Assembly: GCA_963545485.1 (NCBI GenBank)
Contig: CAUUJG010000004.1
Span: forward strand, 1 to 64,000
Length of the DNA: 64,000 nt
DNA from: CAUTUX01 sp963545485
GTDB taxonomy: Bacteria > Bacillota > Clostridia > Christensenellales > CAG-917
Reading direction: 5' to 3'
Each line of letters starts with the position of its first letter. Position 1 is the first letter of the stretch. The notes beneath the pieces are model-generated. The model made no database searches. It had not been told where the DNA came from and saw only the letters and a list, made by a program, of their open reading frames with translations. Made by a program: the position numbers and the translations under genes. This document shows positions 26,854 through 37,236 of this stretch, in pieces.

Positions 26854-29150
26854 ATTTTAAATATTTCCTCCTTATCACTCTTCTCAAGCTGTATTAATGA
26901 AAACTCATTTCTATCTTCAATAAATATCATTTCACCTCTTTTTAGTGTTGAAATATCGCACAGCCCTTCCCCCTTTACTGTTATAAAGGTGTTTTCAACA
27001 TCTTTCCATTCTCCTTGCGGGATTTTAAAAATCATTGCATATTGTGCAGCACTTAATGGAGACATCGTCTTTTTTTCATACTTCCCCTCTGATTGAAAAT
27101 CTCTAAGTGATTGTGTTACTAAAATCATCATGCCATCGTATTTCCTAATTCTTTTAGATAAAAGATATATAAATTCCAAAGCCGTCTTCCTACTTTCATC
27201 AAGTAAAATATGACTTTCATCAATTAGCACAATTACCTTTCTGTTTGATTTATGAATCTTGTTATACTCAACATTTTCAAAAATTGTTTTTTCTATTTCT
27301 TTAATTGTCAACATGAGATAAACATTAAATAATCCGCTGTCCTTTTCTTCAAAGACTCTTGCAAAATCAAAACATACACACCTTCGATTTTCATTAGACT
27401 CCACTCTGTCCTCATTACTTATTCTTCTAATGATTGGCTCAACTTTGTTGTATACCCCTTTTGCTTCTATCCTTTTAAGAACTTTCAAAAAAGACACTTT
27501 ATCTACCTCTTCATATGCTCTCCTTGTTGCATTGGTCAGCTCTTCTATTTCTTCCAAATTCAAATCCTGAAACAGCTGTTGGTACAGTGCTTTTAAAAAT
27601 TCCATGTGCATTAGAAACTTAAATTCACAAACATCAGAATTGCTTATCTCAAATGGATCAAAAGGAATTGTATGTCTTATTGTTCTCACCTCACCATGAA
27701 GGTGTTCGCAAAGTTTTTTATATTCCCCTTCTATGTCTAGTATCATTATTTTGCTATCCTTTACCGACAAGTTCATTAATAAATCTTTTGCACAGTATGA
27801 TTTCCCACTTCCCGGGGTTCCCAGTATCACCAAATTTGAATTCAAATGCCTCGAGTCTCTTTTAAAAAAATTAACAAAGTTTGCCTCCTCTGAATTTAGG
27901 TATATTCCATCCTCATCAGTCACTTCATATTTCTGAAATGGAAACATATACGATAATGTTGTTGCATCCATTGTTGTTGATTTCTTTTGCATAAACTTAT
28001 TTCTTGATACAAAATCAAAAATTTGTTTTTGAAGAAAGATTTCATCTTTTACTTTAAATCCCTTTGCACCCAGCTCCTTAATGTTCGTTTTCTTGTTTCT
28101 TTTTTCACCTTTTTTATCAAAACACTGAAAAGCTACTACCACTTCATATATTTTATCGTTGTTTTTAATACTTATTAGGGTTTCTTCCAAGGCACTTTGA
28201 AGGTCTTCTGCATCTATATCATCACTCTTCTTCCTTCTCCTTCTGCTCTGCATTTCAAATATAGCTTTATCCAATTTGCGTATGCTCACACCTCTATCTG
28301 CCTCTTTTATATCCACATACACATTTGCCTGCGTATTAAACAAATCAATTCCATATCCCATGTTTACGAGTTTGGGGAATCTCGATATTGTTTGCCAACT
28401 ACCATCACATCCACAAAATTCATAATTGTTTACCTTATACTTCACATCTTCATTATTCTGCGGAAATGCAATCTTTAAATATTCCTCTTCTGATATTTCT
28501 CTACATTCCATCCCCATACTCTCGAACATTTCTATCGTTTCTACCGAGCTACCTTCAAATGAAATAAAATAACGATAATATAAATATTCTTCCAATTCCC
28601 TACTCTGCAATTTTTGAATAACCCCTTCGGCAATTGCAGTTCTTACTTCGCATTCCTCTTGATTCAAAAGTCCTTTTTGAGAATTTTCTTTTAATTTTTC
28701 TATATTGCTGTTATATGCTTCTATTTGCTTCGTATACTTCTTTATATCTAAAATCTTAGAAATACGGCAGTTCTTGATTATGGCTATACCCCTCTTAAAG
28801 ATTTCTGTAAGTTCTTGTCTTCTTTCTTCTGTACAACTAATAAAATTTAATCCACTAAGTTCAATATATTTGCGTGTGCTTTCACTAATTGCTTCTTTTA
28901 CCTTTTTCTTTGACACGACAAATCTCATTATGTCAACCGCATATAGATATAAGCCTCTATCATCTATGCGTACTAATGAGATACACACCGCCAAAAAAAT
29001 CAATATACTTATTACTAATCTTTGCTTTGTATATTTTGTTAAAATACCAGCAATCAACATTAGCATTGCTATAAGCACAAACATTTCCAAATAACCTAGT
29101 CCTTTGTAAAATTTATGTCTTACCTTTGTCGTATATGGTATGTATCTCAT
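26850..29150 (-). CDS. VirB4/TraE-type conjugation ATPase
   Basis: 766 residues. Two adjacent N-terminal membrane helices (about residues 20-65) resemble a fused VirB3/PrgI-like segment. A middle domain is followed by the ATPase: Walker A GTPGSGKSYC near residue 443, Walker B IVLIDESHILLDE near 645 and a C-terminal VTQSLRDF block. It energises pilus assembly and transfer. It resembles the Mbov_0397-type ICE ATPases of mycoplasma and Firmicutes elements (from memory). It starts inside the 3' end of the VirB6-like gene (38-bp overlap). Confidence 0.85.
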   Translation of the reverse strand: MRYIPYTTKVRHKFYKGLGYLEMFVLIAMLMLIAGILTKYTKQRLVISILIFLAVCISLVRIDDRGLYLYAVDIMRFVVSKKKVKEAISESTRKYIELSGLNFISCTEERRQELTEIFKRGIAIIKNCRISKILDIKKYTKQIEAYNSNIEKLKENSQKGLLNQEECEVRTAIAEGVIQKLQSRELEEYLYYRYFISFEGSSVETIEMFESMGMECREISEEEYLKIAFPQNNEDVKYKVNNYEFCGCDGSWQTISRFPKLVNMGYGIDLFNTQANVYVDIKEADRGVSIRKLDKAIFEMQSRRRRKKSDDIDAEDLQSALEETLISIKNNDKIYEVVVAFQCFDKKGEKRNKKTNIKELGAKGFKVKDEIFLQKQIFDFVSRNKFMQKKSTTMDATTLSYMFPFQKYEVTDEDGIYLNSEEANFVNFFKRDSRHLNSNLVILGTPGSGKSYCAKDLLMNLSVKDSKIMILDIEGEYKKLCEHLHGEVRTIRHTIPFDPFEISNSDVCEFKFLMHMEFLKALYQQLFQDLNLEEIEELTNATRRAYEEVDKVSFLKVLKRIEAKGVYNKVEPIIRRISNEDRVESNENRRCVCFDFARVFEEKDSGLFNVYLMLTIKEIEKTIFENVEYNKIHKSNRKVIVLIDESHILLDESRKTALEFIYLLSKRIRKYDGMMILVTQSLRDFQSEGKYEKKTMSPLSAAQYAMIFKIPQGEWKDVENTFITVKGEGLCDISTLKRGEMIFIEDRNEFSLIQLEKSDKEEIFKI

Positions 29151-30288
29151 TTTTTATTTTCCTCGCCTTTTCTTTTATTGTCGGTATCTTTTCTACAACC
29201 TTATCTGTTACTTTCTTAACAACCTTTACTGCACCAACCGTATGGGATATAACGCCAACCGTTCCTGCTGTTGTCGCTCTTATCGAATGAATTATTTCGT
29301 TCATTCCTAAATTGCTCTGCCCCTGCGTTATAATCCCGGAAATCATATAATGTGCATGGACCGCAGCGACTGCTCCTCCAATTAAAAACAACATTTTTAT
29401 AAATCCGTTTTTGACTGTTGCTGAATAAAAGTCCATCTTTATAATCTCATTCATGAGCATAAAGAAAACATTCAGTGATATTACTATCGCATGAGCCGAT
29501 ATAACCTTTGAGATCATTATTTCTTTTAATGCATTCATTCTTGATCCGTCATCAATAACTCTTGTCGCAACAGCAAATGGTGACATCATATACAGCAAGA
29601 TGACATCGAAAATTCTACGGACAAATAATATTGATCCTATAGTTAAGGTGATAAGAATTATCCCTCCACCAAGTATTGATGCAAAATAATTCATTTGCAG
29701 CGGGCTGTAATATGCATATATGTCTGCAATGTCTGTATATGATAGTTTCCCTCTTAAAAACATTTTTTCTATTTCTTCTCTGGAAGCAGGATCTCCTATA
29801 TAAGCTCCTTCGGAACTTACCAAAAACAATTCGCCTCCAAACCTAATTTCTCCGACAGTCTCCGTATTGAGCATAAGCTTATATATCGCCCCAACGATTG
29901 TGTTGGAAAGAATTACAAAAGCCATGAGCATAAAAGGTATTAAAAGAAATAATATAAATGACATTAATGCATGCTTTACCAATTCACCCCGACTTTGCCG
30001 ACTCAAATCATCTTTTACAGTGTCTTTAATAATCCTTATTATCAGAAATAAAAACAGCAATGTCGTTGCCATTAGTACTATTCCCCAAAACACCTTGCTT
30101 ACATTTCGATCAAATATGAAATGTTTAATCAAATCTTGTGGTTGCTTATCTCCAGATACTGGCTCGAGTCCAGCCAATACCCTAAATGTAGATGTTATAA
30201 AATCTAATATTTTTAATATCCAAATCTGAATTCTTAAAAGTATTTTTGCTATAAACACTTTAAGGAGTGTCGCATTGTCCGTCAGCAT
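29113..30288 (-). CDS. VirB6/TrbL-like polytopic membrane protein
   Basis: 391 residues with about six membrane helices between residues 65 and 340 (for example VFWGIVLMATTLLFLFLIIR and YFASILGGGIILITLTIGSI), and a basic cytoplasmic tail rich in Lys and Val. The block YYSPLQMNYFASILGGGI followed by RRIFDVILLYMMSPFAVA is characteristic of the ICE transmembrane proteins of the Mbov_0396 group. It is probably the inner-membrane channel of the secretion machine. It lies just after the pilin-like gene. Confidence 0.75.
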   Translation of the reverse strand: MLTDNATLLKVFIAKILLRIQIWILKILDFITSTFRVLAGLEPVSGDKQPQDLIKHFIFDRNVSKVFWGIVLMATTLLFLFLIIRIIKDTVKDDLSRQSRGELVKHALMSFILFLLIPFMLMAFVILSNTIVGAIYKLMLNTETVGEIRFGGELFLVSSEGAYIGDPASREEIEKMFLRGKLSYTDIADIYAYYSPLQMNYFASILGGGIILITLTIGSILFVRRIFDVILLYMMSPFAVATRVIDDGSRMNALKEIMISKVISAHAIVISLNVFFMLMNEIIKMDFYSATVKNGFIKMLFLIGGAVAAVHAHYMISGIITQGQSNLGMNEIIHSIRATTAGTVGVISHTVGAVKVVKKVTDKVVEKIPTIKEKARKIKNEIHTIYDKGKT

Positions 30289-30289
30289 A

Positions 30290-30565
30290 TTATCCTACCT
30301 TATTTGTAACCCACTCCTGCAATATTGGCATCGCTATCTTTAAAGAAACTATAAGAACAAAAATCAGCAAAAACCCTATTATTGCTCCAACCAAATCTTT
30401 CTTTGCTTTCTCTCTCGAATTCTGCTCGTCTGCCTTAGCTACCTTTATTCCAAGAAAAATACAATATATCGTTCCTATTGCCCCTATCACTGCTATTAAG
30501 GGCCATAAAATTGCATTCACAACTTCCAGGACAGGAACTATCACCGGATTAAAATCTACATTCAT
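30290..30565 (-). CDS. VirB2/TrbC-like pilin subunit
   Basis: 91 residues with two hydrophobic helices (about 10-40 and 60-85) joined by a charged loop (KVAKADEQNSREKAKKD). This size and hairpin layout fit conjugative pilin-like proteins of the Mbov_0395 type. It has no cleavable signal that I can see. The start overlaps the Ig-repeat gene stop (ATGA) and a GGAGAAG Shine-Dalgarno is present. Confidence 0.72.
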   Translation of the reverse strand: MNVDFNPVIVPVLEVVNAILWPLIAVIGAIGTIYCIFLGIKVAKADEQNSREKAKKDLVGAIIGFLLIFVLIVSLKIAMPILQEWVTNKVG

Positions 30566-32136
30566 TTCTTCTTCTCCTTTTTGTTTTTGTTTTTCTTTTT
30601 AACAACAAAAAATATACCTACTCCGACAGCAACAACTATTGCCACAACAATAGGAATTACTATTCCTGCCTTAGATTTCTTTTTTATAATTTCAAATGTC
30701 ACTGTATTGATATTTCCAAGATTGTCGATAGCCGTAACTTCATACTTACCAACTTTGTCACAAATAACACCGCTAAAATATTTGATCTCTTTACCGTTAT
30801 ATTTCAAAACTGTTTTTATCGTTTTATCAGTGTCAATAACCGCTTTATATCCTTTCCCATTTTGTATCCCAACTATCTTTATATTTGGTTTCTGATTTAT
30901 AATTTCAAACTCGCATTTGCTGTTGTTGAAAATTATTCGATATTTCCCCGACTTGCCAAAAACTGCTTTACCTATTATTTTGTCACCATTAACTGTCGCC
31001 TGAATATCTTCAAAATCATGTGTTATTTCTCGAGATACGCTAGGAACAATTTGAAATCTCACCGTCTTAATATTCCCATATTGATCCTTCGCAATAATCT
31101 TATACTTTCCAGGACGGACCAACTTGCCTTCGCTTGGAACTGTTTTATCTTCAAGCATTAATTTTATTGATAATTTTTCTTTAGAGGTAATCTCAACTGA
31201 ATTGTATATGCCTCCATTTTCAACTCCTGATATGTCTACATCTTTATCTATTTCGAATGATATTTCTGAACTGTTGCCGACCTCATCTGTTGCTTTAACT
31301 ATATATTTGCCAGTTTTGTTAAATGTAGTTTCGGTGTGTCTAACCCTTTCATTGTTAACACTAATGACATCTGCGTTTTTTATTTTGATTGTCACATCTT
31401 GATTTCCTATTTTTTTATAATTCCCCGTTATTTCTGGAGGCGTATTATCAATCTCAAATTTAAACTCTCTCAGAAAGCCATCCGAATTGTATAGTTTTAC
31501 CAAATAGCTTCCATCCTTATCTATTTTTGTCCCACTTAAATACTCTGCTGTAATTATTCCCTTTGTTATTGTTGCCTTTGCATCCCCTTGATAATTCAGA
31601 ACAAACATCCCTGCAAACTTACTTTTCTCTATGTTCGCTGTATATCTTGGTTCCGGTTTTGTATATTTATATTTATGTTCCCTAGATAGCAAATGTGCCC
31701 TATCTGAAATTTCAACAATGTACTCTCCTGAGCGGCTAAATGTGTATCGTAACAAATCAATTTTTACATCTCTAGCGTCTGAATCTTGCCACATTCTTTC
31801 TTTTACACCATCAAACACTCTATATATCGCCATGTTTAATATCGGAACTCCTGATTGTTCAACTATTGTCATTTCAAGCCTCTGTGTTATTTCATTTTCA
31901 AAAAATTCTACTCTTGGTTCCTGTCTCGATATGACTATTTCAAACTTTTTGCTTCTTCCATATCTATTTACTGCCTCAACATAGTGTTTTCCATTATTTG
32001 CCAATTTTGCACTTTCAAGACTTGAAAATGTCTTAAGCAAATTAAATTCAGCATCATAAATGTTAAGATGCGAATTTGGCTCCATCATAAAATCAACATC
32101 GCTATTGAAATACTTTTTTTGTATCAACACTAACAA
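30562..32136 (-). CDS. C-terminal part of the giant Ig-repeat surface protein (frame after the A7 shift)
   Basis: 524-codon open frame with no proper start: the only upstream start is a TTG without Shine-Dalgarno, and the frame continues the upstream ORF after a -1 shift at the A7 run (32114-32120). It carries about six more Ig-like repeats (units ending in phrases such as FEIDNTPPEITG, FEIDKDVDIS and FEIINQKPNIKI). A single membrane helix near the end (IVIPIVVAIVVAVGVGIFFV) and a Lys-rich cytoplasmic tail complete it. It is best read as the second half of one gene of about 1,370 codons. Confidence 0.75.
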   Translation of the reverse strand: MLVLIQKKYFNSDVDFMMEPNSHLNIYDAEFNLLKTFSSLESAKLANNGKHYVEAVNRYGRSKKFEIVISRQEPRVEFFENEITQRLEMTIVEQSGVPILNMAIYRVFDGVKERMWQDSDARDVKIDLLRYTFSRSGEYIVEISDRAHLLSREHKYKYTKPEPRYTANIEKSKFAGMFVLNYQGDAKATITKGIITAEYLSGTKIDKDGSYLVKLYNSDGFLREFKFEIDNTPPEITGNYKKIGNQDVTIKIKNADVISVNNERVRHTETTFNKTGKYIVKATDEVGNSSEISFEIDKDVDISGVENGGIYNSVEITSKEKLSIKLMLEDKTVPSEGKLVRPGKYKIIAKDQYGNIKTVRFQIVPSVSREITHDFEDIQATVNGDKIIGKAVFGKSGKYRIIFNNSKCEFEIINQKPNIKIVGIQNGKGYKAVIDTDKTIKTVLKYNGKEIKYFSGVICDKVGKYEVTAIDNLGNINTVTFEIIKKKSKAGIVIPIVVAIVVAVGVGIFFVVKKKNKNKKEKKK

Positions 32137-34669
32137 TTGACGTTCCCGCCTTCACCGCAACAATTGGCGGTCTTTTTAAAACAACAAATGTGTATGATTT
32201 TTTTTGTCCAAAAGAATCTACAATGTCGACAACTTGTTCACCTTCGTCTTCTATTCTTACAATCTCTTTATCATTCAAAAAATACCTATAACGACTATCT
32301 GTTTGTAATCCATTTTTAATATATATCTTCTCTTTTTGGTGCACATTTCCATCGCCCAGCAAATAGCTTTTTTTATCAAAATACATAACTTTTTGTATTG
32401 ATTTTTCCACATTTTGCAAAAGTACTTCGGAAAGCAGTGTTTTTGAGAAGTAAATTACCTTTTCTCTTCTATTTTTGGCACTTTTATAAACATATATAAA
32501 ATCGCCATTTAATGCTGAGGTGTCACCCTCTGCGACCTTATATAGCTCTAAATACTTGGGTGAATATCTCACTTGTTCGACATCAGCCCACTCTCTTTTC
32601 GATGCATATTCTTTTGCCTTTTTGTAGGTGCTAAATGATATCTTTTGATCATTCTCATTTGGGGTATCAAATGTTTGATCAATAGGGCTAAACTCAACAT
32701 AATTTTCATATATGCTTTTTATGGTTTTGGTGCAAATATTTCCCGCTTTGTCAAAAGTCTTAACCTTATAGGTACCTTCATATATTGGGTTAATAATTTC
32801 GCCATTATATTCACTTCCATTAACAGTTATCTTCGCTAGTGGCGATCCTTTTGCGTTCTCCATTTCAACCCTAAATGGTGCTGATACAATTTCCTCAGTT
32901 ACTATTTCAATCCCATGTCGGTCCACGCATATCACTTTTTCAAGTGACTCATTCCCAACATCATCTACTGCCTTAAATCTGTATTTCCCTTCTGCAAGAA
33001 ACATACCATCCGAATAATGAGTCCATGAATGATCATTCGCACTTATATATTTTTGTGTCGAAATGTTTGCAACAAACCTTATGTCCGTGGAGTTTGAATA
33101 TTCTCCTTTGAATGAATTTCCATCAACCAACAAATCTACAATCGGCTTCTTTGTGATTCTATTAATTTTTAAAATATCGCTTTTGTTACCACATTTGTCT
33201 TCTGCATACAACTCATATTCTCCGTCCTCAATCACAGCTCTTTGTGTTATTTGTGTGAATGTACCATAATCTTTTCTTATAAACACGTTAGGTAATTCGT
33301 CCAAATTATCGTTTAAATCAAAAATTACATCTGCATTTGTTTTTAGTACTCCATTTTTAGGCTGTCTTTCACCAATAATGCCTATTGGCGGTTTTTCATT
33401 GTCTATGGTAATCGTTCTTGTTTCACTTTTATTCCCGGCAAGATCAATGACATAAATTTCATATTTGCCATTTTCTTCAATATTTCTAATTGAACCGCTA
33501 AACTTGTCTCCATTTCTTTTTGTTACAATCTCTAAAATGCCAACATCTTCAATTATTTCAAATGTTATGTTCGATGCTTTTGTATATTCTCCATTAAACT
33601 CTCTGCCATCTGCATATGTTCTAATTTGTGGAATTGTTTTATCAATCGTGATCTCTTTTATCTCAGATTTGTTTCCCGCCTTATCTATAGCCTGTACACA
33701 TATTTTTGTGGATTTCGTCGGTGTTTCAATTATTCCTTTTTCATATTTCTTCTTAAGATCATTTTCGACTGTCCAATATAATATGCTGTCTATTCCGATA
33801 TTATCCTCCGCATCAAGCGATAAAGCCCCATTTGCATACTGTTTATTTGTCTCTACTCCGTTTACCTTTATCTTTACTTTAGGTTTAGTATTGTCACATC
33901 TAAATCTTGTTATCTCTGTTTTGTTTTTTAATAAATCTATCGCATAAACTTCATAGACGCCTTCTTCCCTACATTCAAAGGATCCTATCATCCCACGCTT
34001 AATAACCTTTCCGTTTCTTGAAACTACAATTTCTTTCAAATATGTATCTTCAACCCAAAACTTTACCAACTCACTTACGTATGAACCGTTTGTTACTTTA
34101 TCTCCTTTTATGGTTGAGATTTTTAATGTAGGGGGCGTGTTATCAATGGCGAACTGGTGCGTCACCATATAATCTCTTATTTCCCAATTATGCCTATCGA
34201 TAAATCTGATCCCTATTTGCAATGTATATCTTCCAGAATTTTTTATTTCATTTTTAAATAAAATCTCTCCATAAGTCGTTTCCTCAAAATTATGGACTAA
34301 GGTTCCATAATGATATAGCTTCACAAATGAAATCTCACCGACAACATATGAATTTGTAAATTGAGTTGACTTTAAGAATCCTCTATTTTTGTAAAAAGTG
34401 AATACTCCAGCTCCATAAACCATCCTCTCTGGCGTTGGATGTTGATTCATTGTAACATTTGCATACAATTTGAAATTTTCAAGCACCTCGTTTTTTACTT
34501 TTTCATACTTCTGTGTTTTTGGATTTTTTTCATATGTTTTATGTCGAACTATAACATCTTCCATTTCTTCTGCATGTACATCCTTTTTGTGTATATTGCA
34601 TGCTGAAAAAATCATTGTTCCAAATAAAATGCATATTGCCATAACTATTATGACAATTTTCCTTTTCAT
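32102..34669 (-). CDS. N-terminal part of the giant Ig-repeat surface lipoprotein
   Basis: 855 residues. Signal peptide with lipobox (GTMIFSAC, Cys near residue 24), then about seven bacterial Ig-like repeats. Each has a GKYxVxAxDxAGN-type strand and a linker such as IDNTPPTLKI, DNTKPKVKI, IDKTIPQI or IDNEKPPIGI. AGGAGG precedes the ATG. The ORF stops in the middle of a repeat; the missing half of that repeat is in the overlapping frame downstream. It probably forms an extended adhesin or mating-pair structure; related Ig-repeat proteins sit next to pilin genes in some Firmicutes elements. Confidence 0.8.
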   Translation of the reverse strand: MKRKIVIIVMAICILFGTMIFSACNIHKKDVHAEEMEDVIVRHKTYEKNPKTQKYEKVKNEVLENFKLYANVTMNQHPTPERMVYGAGVFTFYKNRGFLKSTQFTNSYVVGEISFVKLYHYGTLVHNFEETTYGEILFKNEIKNSGRYTLQIGIRFIDRHNWEIRDYMVTHQFAIDNTPPTLKISTIKGDKVTNGSYVSELVKFWVEDTYLKEIVVSRNGKVIKRGMIGSFECREEGVYEVYAIDLLKNKTEITRFRCDNTKPKVKIKVNGVETNKQYANGALSLDAEDNIGIDSILYWTVENDLKKKYEKGIIETPTKSTKICVQAIDKAGNKSEIKEITIDKTIPQIRTYADGREFNGEYTKASNITFEIIEDVGILEIVTKRNGDKFSGSIRNIEENGKYEIYVIDLAGNKSETRTITIDNEKPPIGIIGERQPKNGVLKTNADVIFDLNDNLDELPNVFIRKDYGTFTQITQRAVIEDGEYELYAEDKCGNKSDILKINRITKKPIVDLLVDGNSFKGEYSNSTDIRFVANISTQKYISANDHSWTHYSDGMFLAEGKYRFKAVDDVGNESLEKVICVDRHGIEIVTEEIVSAPFRVEMENAKGSPLAKITVNGSEYNGEIINPIYEGTYKVKTFDKAGNICTKTIKSIYENYVEFSPIDQTFDTPNENDQKISFSTYKKAKEYASKREWADVEQVRYSPKYLELYKVAEGDTSALNGDFIYVYKSAKNRREKVIYFSKTLLSEVLLQNVEKSIQKVMYFDKKSYLLGDGNVHQKEKIYIKNGLQTDSRYRYFLNDKEIVRIEDEGEQVVDIVDSFGQKKSYTFVVLKRPPIVAVKAGTSIVSVDTKKVFQ

Positions 34670-34685
34670 ATTCCTCCTCTGTTTT

Positions 34686-36833
34686 TTACTCTATTTCTTT
34701 TTCTTCTATTTCTTCTATCAGCTCTATAATCGCTGTTGCTAAATATTCTTTATCTATTCTCTTTGCAAATTCGATAAAATCTTTTAAACACATTATTATT
34801 TTCTCTCTATTTTTTGTTTCAATCAGCGTTGCAAGCAACTTCATATCTTCTGGTGCCAAAAGCTCCACGCTTATAATTTCATGTATCTTGTTTTTAATTT
34901 CTTCTACAGTCATTGTTTCTTCCTCTATTTCTTCAACAATTCTATTTTCCTTCCTTACAACCTTCTCTCTATTCTTTACAAGTGTTGTTATGTCATATAT
35001 TATTTTTTCTTCATCAAATAACTTCTTAAAAGTCTTTGTTTCTTCTCCACTCTTTAAAATGAATTTTGTACACTTATACGACGGTGTAAATTTTGATTTT
35101 ATTGGGTTGTATCCAAATATTGTCACTATTGCATTCCCTACATTATCTCCAGAATTCAGTGTTCTCAGTTCACTCGGATAAATTAGCGGTCGTTCTTTCA
35201 CTGAGATATTATTAGTTGAGTCTTTACCACCACTAATGCTCTCGGATATGCTCCTTGATAATGTTGAGTAGTTGCCACACCGCTTTGAAAACTCTTCTGT
35301 GGTCGCCAAATCACTTGTGCCAATAAATACATGTACATTGCAATTTGCCTTCACTATGTCTGCTATGTTTTTGTCATAAACCTTTGTAAGCTGTGAATAG
35401 GACTGAACAACAAATGTAATAAATATTCCTCTACTTCTAGACACGGTTGCCATCTGCTCAATCTTTTCAATCTTCGGAAGGTTCCCAAATTCATCCAAAA
35501 TGAAATATACATTTCTTTTTAATTTCAAAGATACATTTGCACTGGCTTTAGATATTAATTGTTTATAAGCACTTAAAATAACCATTGATGCTATCTTGTG
35601 TCGTGTATCTTTCTCATCTGGAATCTGAACAAACACGGCACAAGGTTTTTCATCCATTTCTGCAAAATCAATTTCACTTTCAGATGTTAAATGACAAATA
35701 GAAAGATCTGTAAATATGTTGATCTTATCAAACAGCGTAGACAGATAACTTCCTCTTGTTCTCTCGTGCGACTCTAATGTCTGCTTTGATAGTGCTCGTG
35801 CTTTTGACAATATATTTCTATTACTAAAATATTCGACCAAAGATCTACAATTGTTGTCTGTACTAGAAAGGATTTTAAACAAATTATAAAAATTATATTG
35901 CTCTTTTTTTAGTTTTCTATCCTCATCTTGTGAATCTTCCAACATTGCCAAAAGCGTTGCAAGTATCAGATTTTTAGCCCCCGATTCCCAAAGGGGTTCA
36001 CTCTTGCTTGTTATGGGGCACAAACTTGCAGCCACATCATTCAATTTTTCATATACATCATCATATCTTTTTTGCTGTTCTATCCTCATTGCATTTTGTA
36101 GTTCAGCTTCTGAATATTCTTTCCCAAAGAGAAAATATTTCTCTCCTTTCTTTTCCACATACTTATATATGTTAGATGCAATATCATAATCCACATAAAT
36201 TTCTTCGAGCGGATTCCATTTTGTTGACGCATATGGGTTTCGCAAATCAATTACTTCAACCTTATATCCTTTCTTTTCAAGACTATCTTTATGCTTCTGA
36301 TAAAGCTCACCTTTTGGATCTGTAATAAGCATCGATGGTTGTTCTTTATACTCACTTATTATCTGTATGTTAGGATCTATATAATTTGTTGTCTTTCCGC
36401 TCCCGGTGCTCCCAATTACTAGAACATGTGAGTTCTCCGCCATATTGATAACATACTCACCATCCCTTTCTTCTGCCTTTATGACAACTCCACCTTCATG
36501 AATAACATTGCCAAAAATTGCTGTTGTAAAATTTTGTTCAATTTCATCATTCGTCTGAAAATGAACACTTTCAAGGTTGCCACTAATTTCATCATCTTCT
36601 TTTTTACCTTTAAGCAACAACTTTGCCATACGCTTACTGTATCCCTTTTTATATTTGATCAACATCGCAATCCCGAAGAGAACAGCTAGGACGACAAAGA
36701 GTATATATACTTCCTTCTGTTTTAATAGACTCACATTTCTCTCCGCTATCTTGTTTAGCACTGCTACAACCCCGCACGATATTGTAAAGGCTCCAACAAT
36801 AACTGAAGCAACCGCAATAATATGTTTCTTCAT
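34686..36833 (-). CDS. VirD4/TraG-type coupling protein
   Basis: 715 residues. Two N-terminal membrane helices (about 1-28 and 40-60) precede the ATPase: Walker A VIGSTGSGKTTNYI near residue 140, the VTDPKGELY-type block (LITDPKGELYQKH) and Walker B YFILDEFGN near 446, followed by VSRSRGIFITFVVQSYSQL. It delivers DNA or protein substrates to the T4SS. The start at 36833 is preferred over 36869 because it overlaps the XRE stop as ATGA. The C-terminal 100 residues are highly charged. A complete coupling protein argues that the island still recruits a substrate. Confidence 0.9.
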   Translation of the reverse strand: MKKHIIAVASVIVGAFTISCGVVAVLNKIAERNVSLLKQKEVYILFVVLAVLFGIAMLIKYKKGYSKRMAKLLLKGKKEDDEISGNLESVHFQTNDEIEQNFTTAIFGNVIHEGGVVIKAEERDGEYVINMAENSHVLVIGSTGSGKTTNYIDPNIQIISEYKEQPSMLITDPKGELYQKHKDSLEKKGYKVEVIDLRNPYASTKWNPLEEIYVDYDIASNIYKYVEKKGEKYFLFGKEYSEAELQNAMRIEQQKRYDDVYEKLNDVAASLCPITSKSEPLWESGAKNLILATLLAMLEDSQDEDRKLKKEQYNFYNLFKILSSTDNNCRSLVEYFSNRNILSKARALSKQTLESHERTRGSYLSTLFDKINIFTDLSICHLTSESEIDFAEMDEKPCAVFVQIPDEKDTRHKIASMVILSAYKQLISKASANVSLKLKRNVYFILDEFGNLPKIEKIEQMATVSRSRGIFITFVVQSYSQLTKVYDKNIADIVKANCNVHVFIGTSDLATTEEFSKRCGNYSTLSRSISESISGGKDSTNNISVKERPLIYPSELRTLNSGDNVGNAIVTIFGYNPIKSKFTPSYKCTKFILKSGEETKTFKKLFDEEKIIYDITTLVKNREKVVRKENRIVEEIEEETMTVEEIKNKIHEIISVELLAPEDMKLLATLIETKNREKIIMCLKDFIEFAKRIDKEYLATAIIELIEEIEEKEIE

Positions 36834-37060
36834 TTTTTCAATGGATTTGCTATTCCCAATCTCTCCCAATCTATTAGATCTTGTACAATGTCTGCCGTGA
36901 AATAATAAATAAATTTAGATGCGACATCGTAGCTTGTTTTTTCTCCGGCAAGCATTCTTCGAAGCTCTCCAACACTTATACCTAATTCCTCTGCAAACTG
37001 TTTTTCAGTCATGTTGTTTTCTTTCATAAATTTCAAAACTTTATCTACTATTATGTACAT
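36830..37060 (-). CDS. Small XRE-family repressor
   Basis: 76 residues with a helix-turn-helix TEKQFAEELGISVGELRRML at about residues 18-37. GGAGG lies 6 nt before the start. It directly precedes virD4 with a 4-bp overlap, so it probably controls or is coregulated with the transfer genes. Confidence 0.75.
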   Translation of the reverse strand: MYIIVDKVLKFMKENNMTEKQFAEELGISVGELRRMLAGEKTSYDVASKFIYYFTADIVQDLIDWERLGIANPLKK

Positions 37061-37123
37061 TCTCTACCTCCATTTTTTCTCTACACTTATATGTGGACAA
37101 TTTCTTTTAAATCTCGCACCCTT

Positions 37124-37236
37124 TCATAAAAAAAGTTCTGTGACATATTCTTTAACCCTATTTAACCGCTTCCTAACTGCAGATTCAGATATCCCTAATT
37201 CTTTTGCTATTTCTGTATTTTTAAAACCTTTTTTTT
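37124..37236 (-). pseudogene. Out-of-frame HTH tail of the sigma-like gene
   Basis: After the nine-A run (37229-37237 on the plus strand as T) the frame -1 from the preceding ORF reads KKGFKNTEIAKELGISES followed by AVRKRLNRVKEYVTELFL and a stop at 37124-37126. This is the sigma region-4 helix-turn-helix expected at the end of Tn916 orf8-type sigma proteins. It has no start of its own. Confidence 0.75.
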
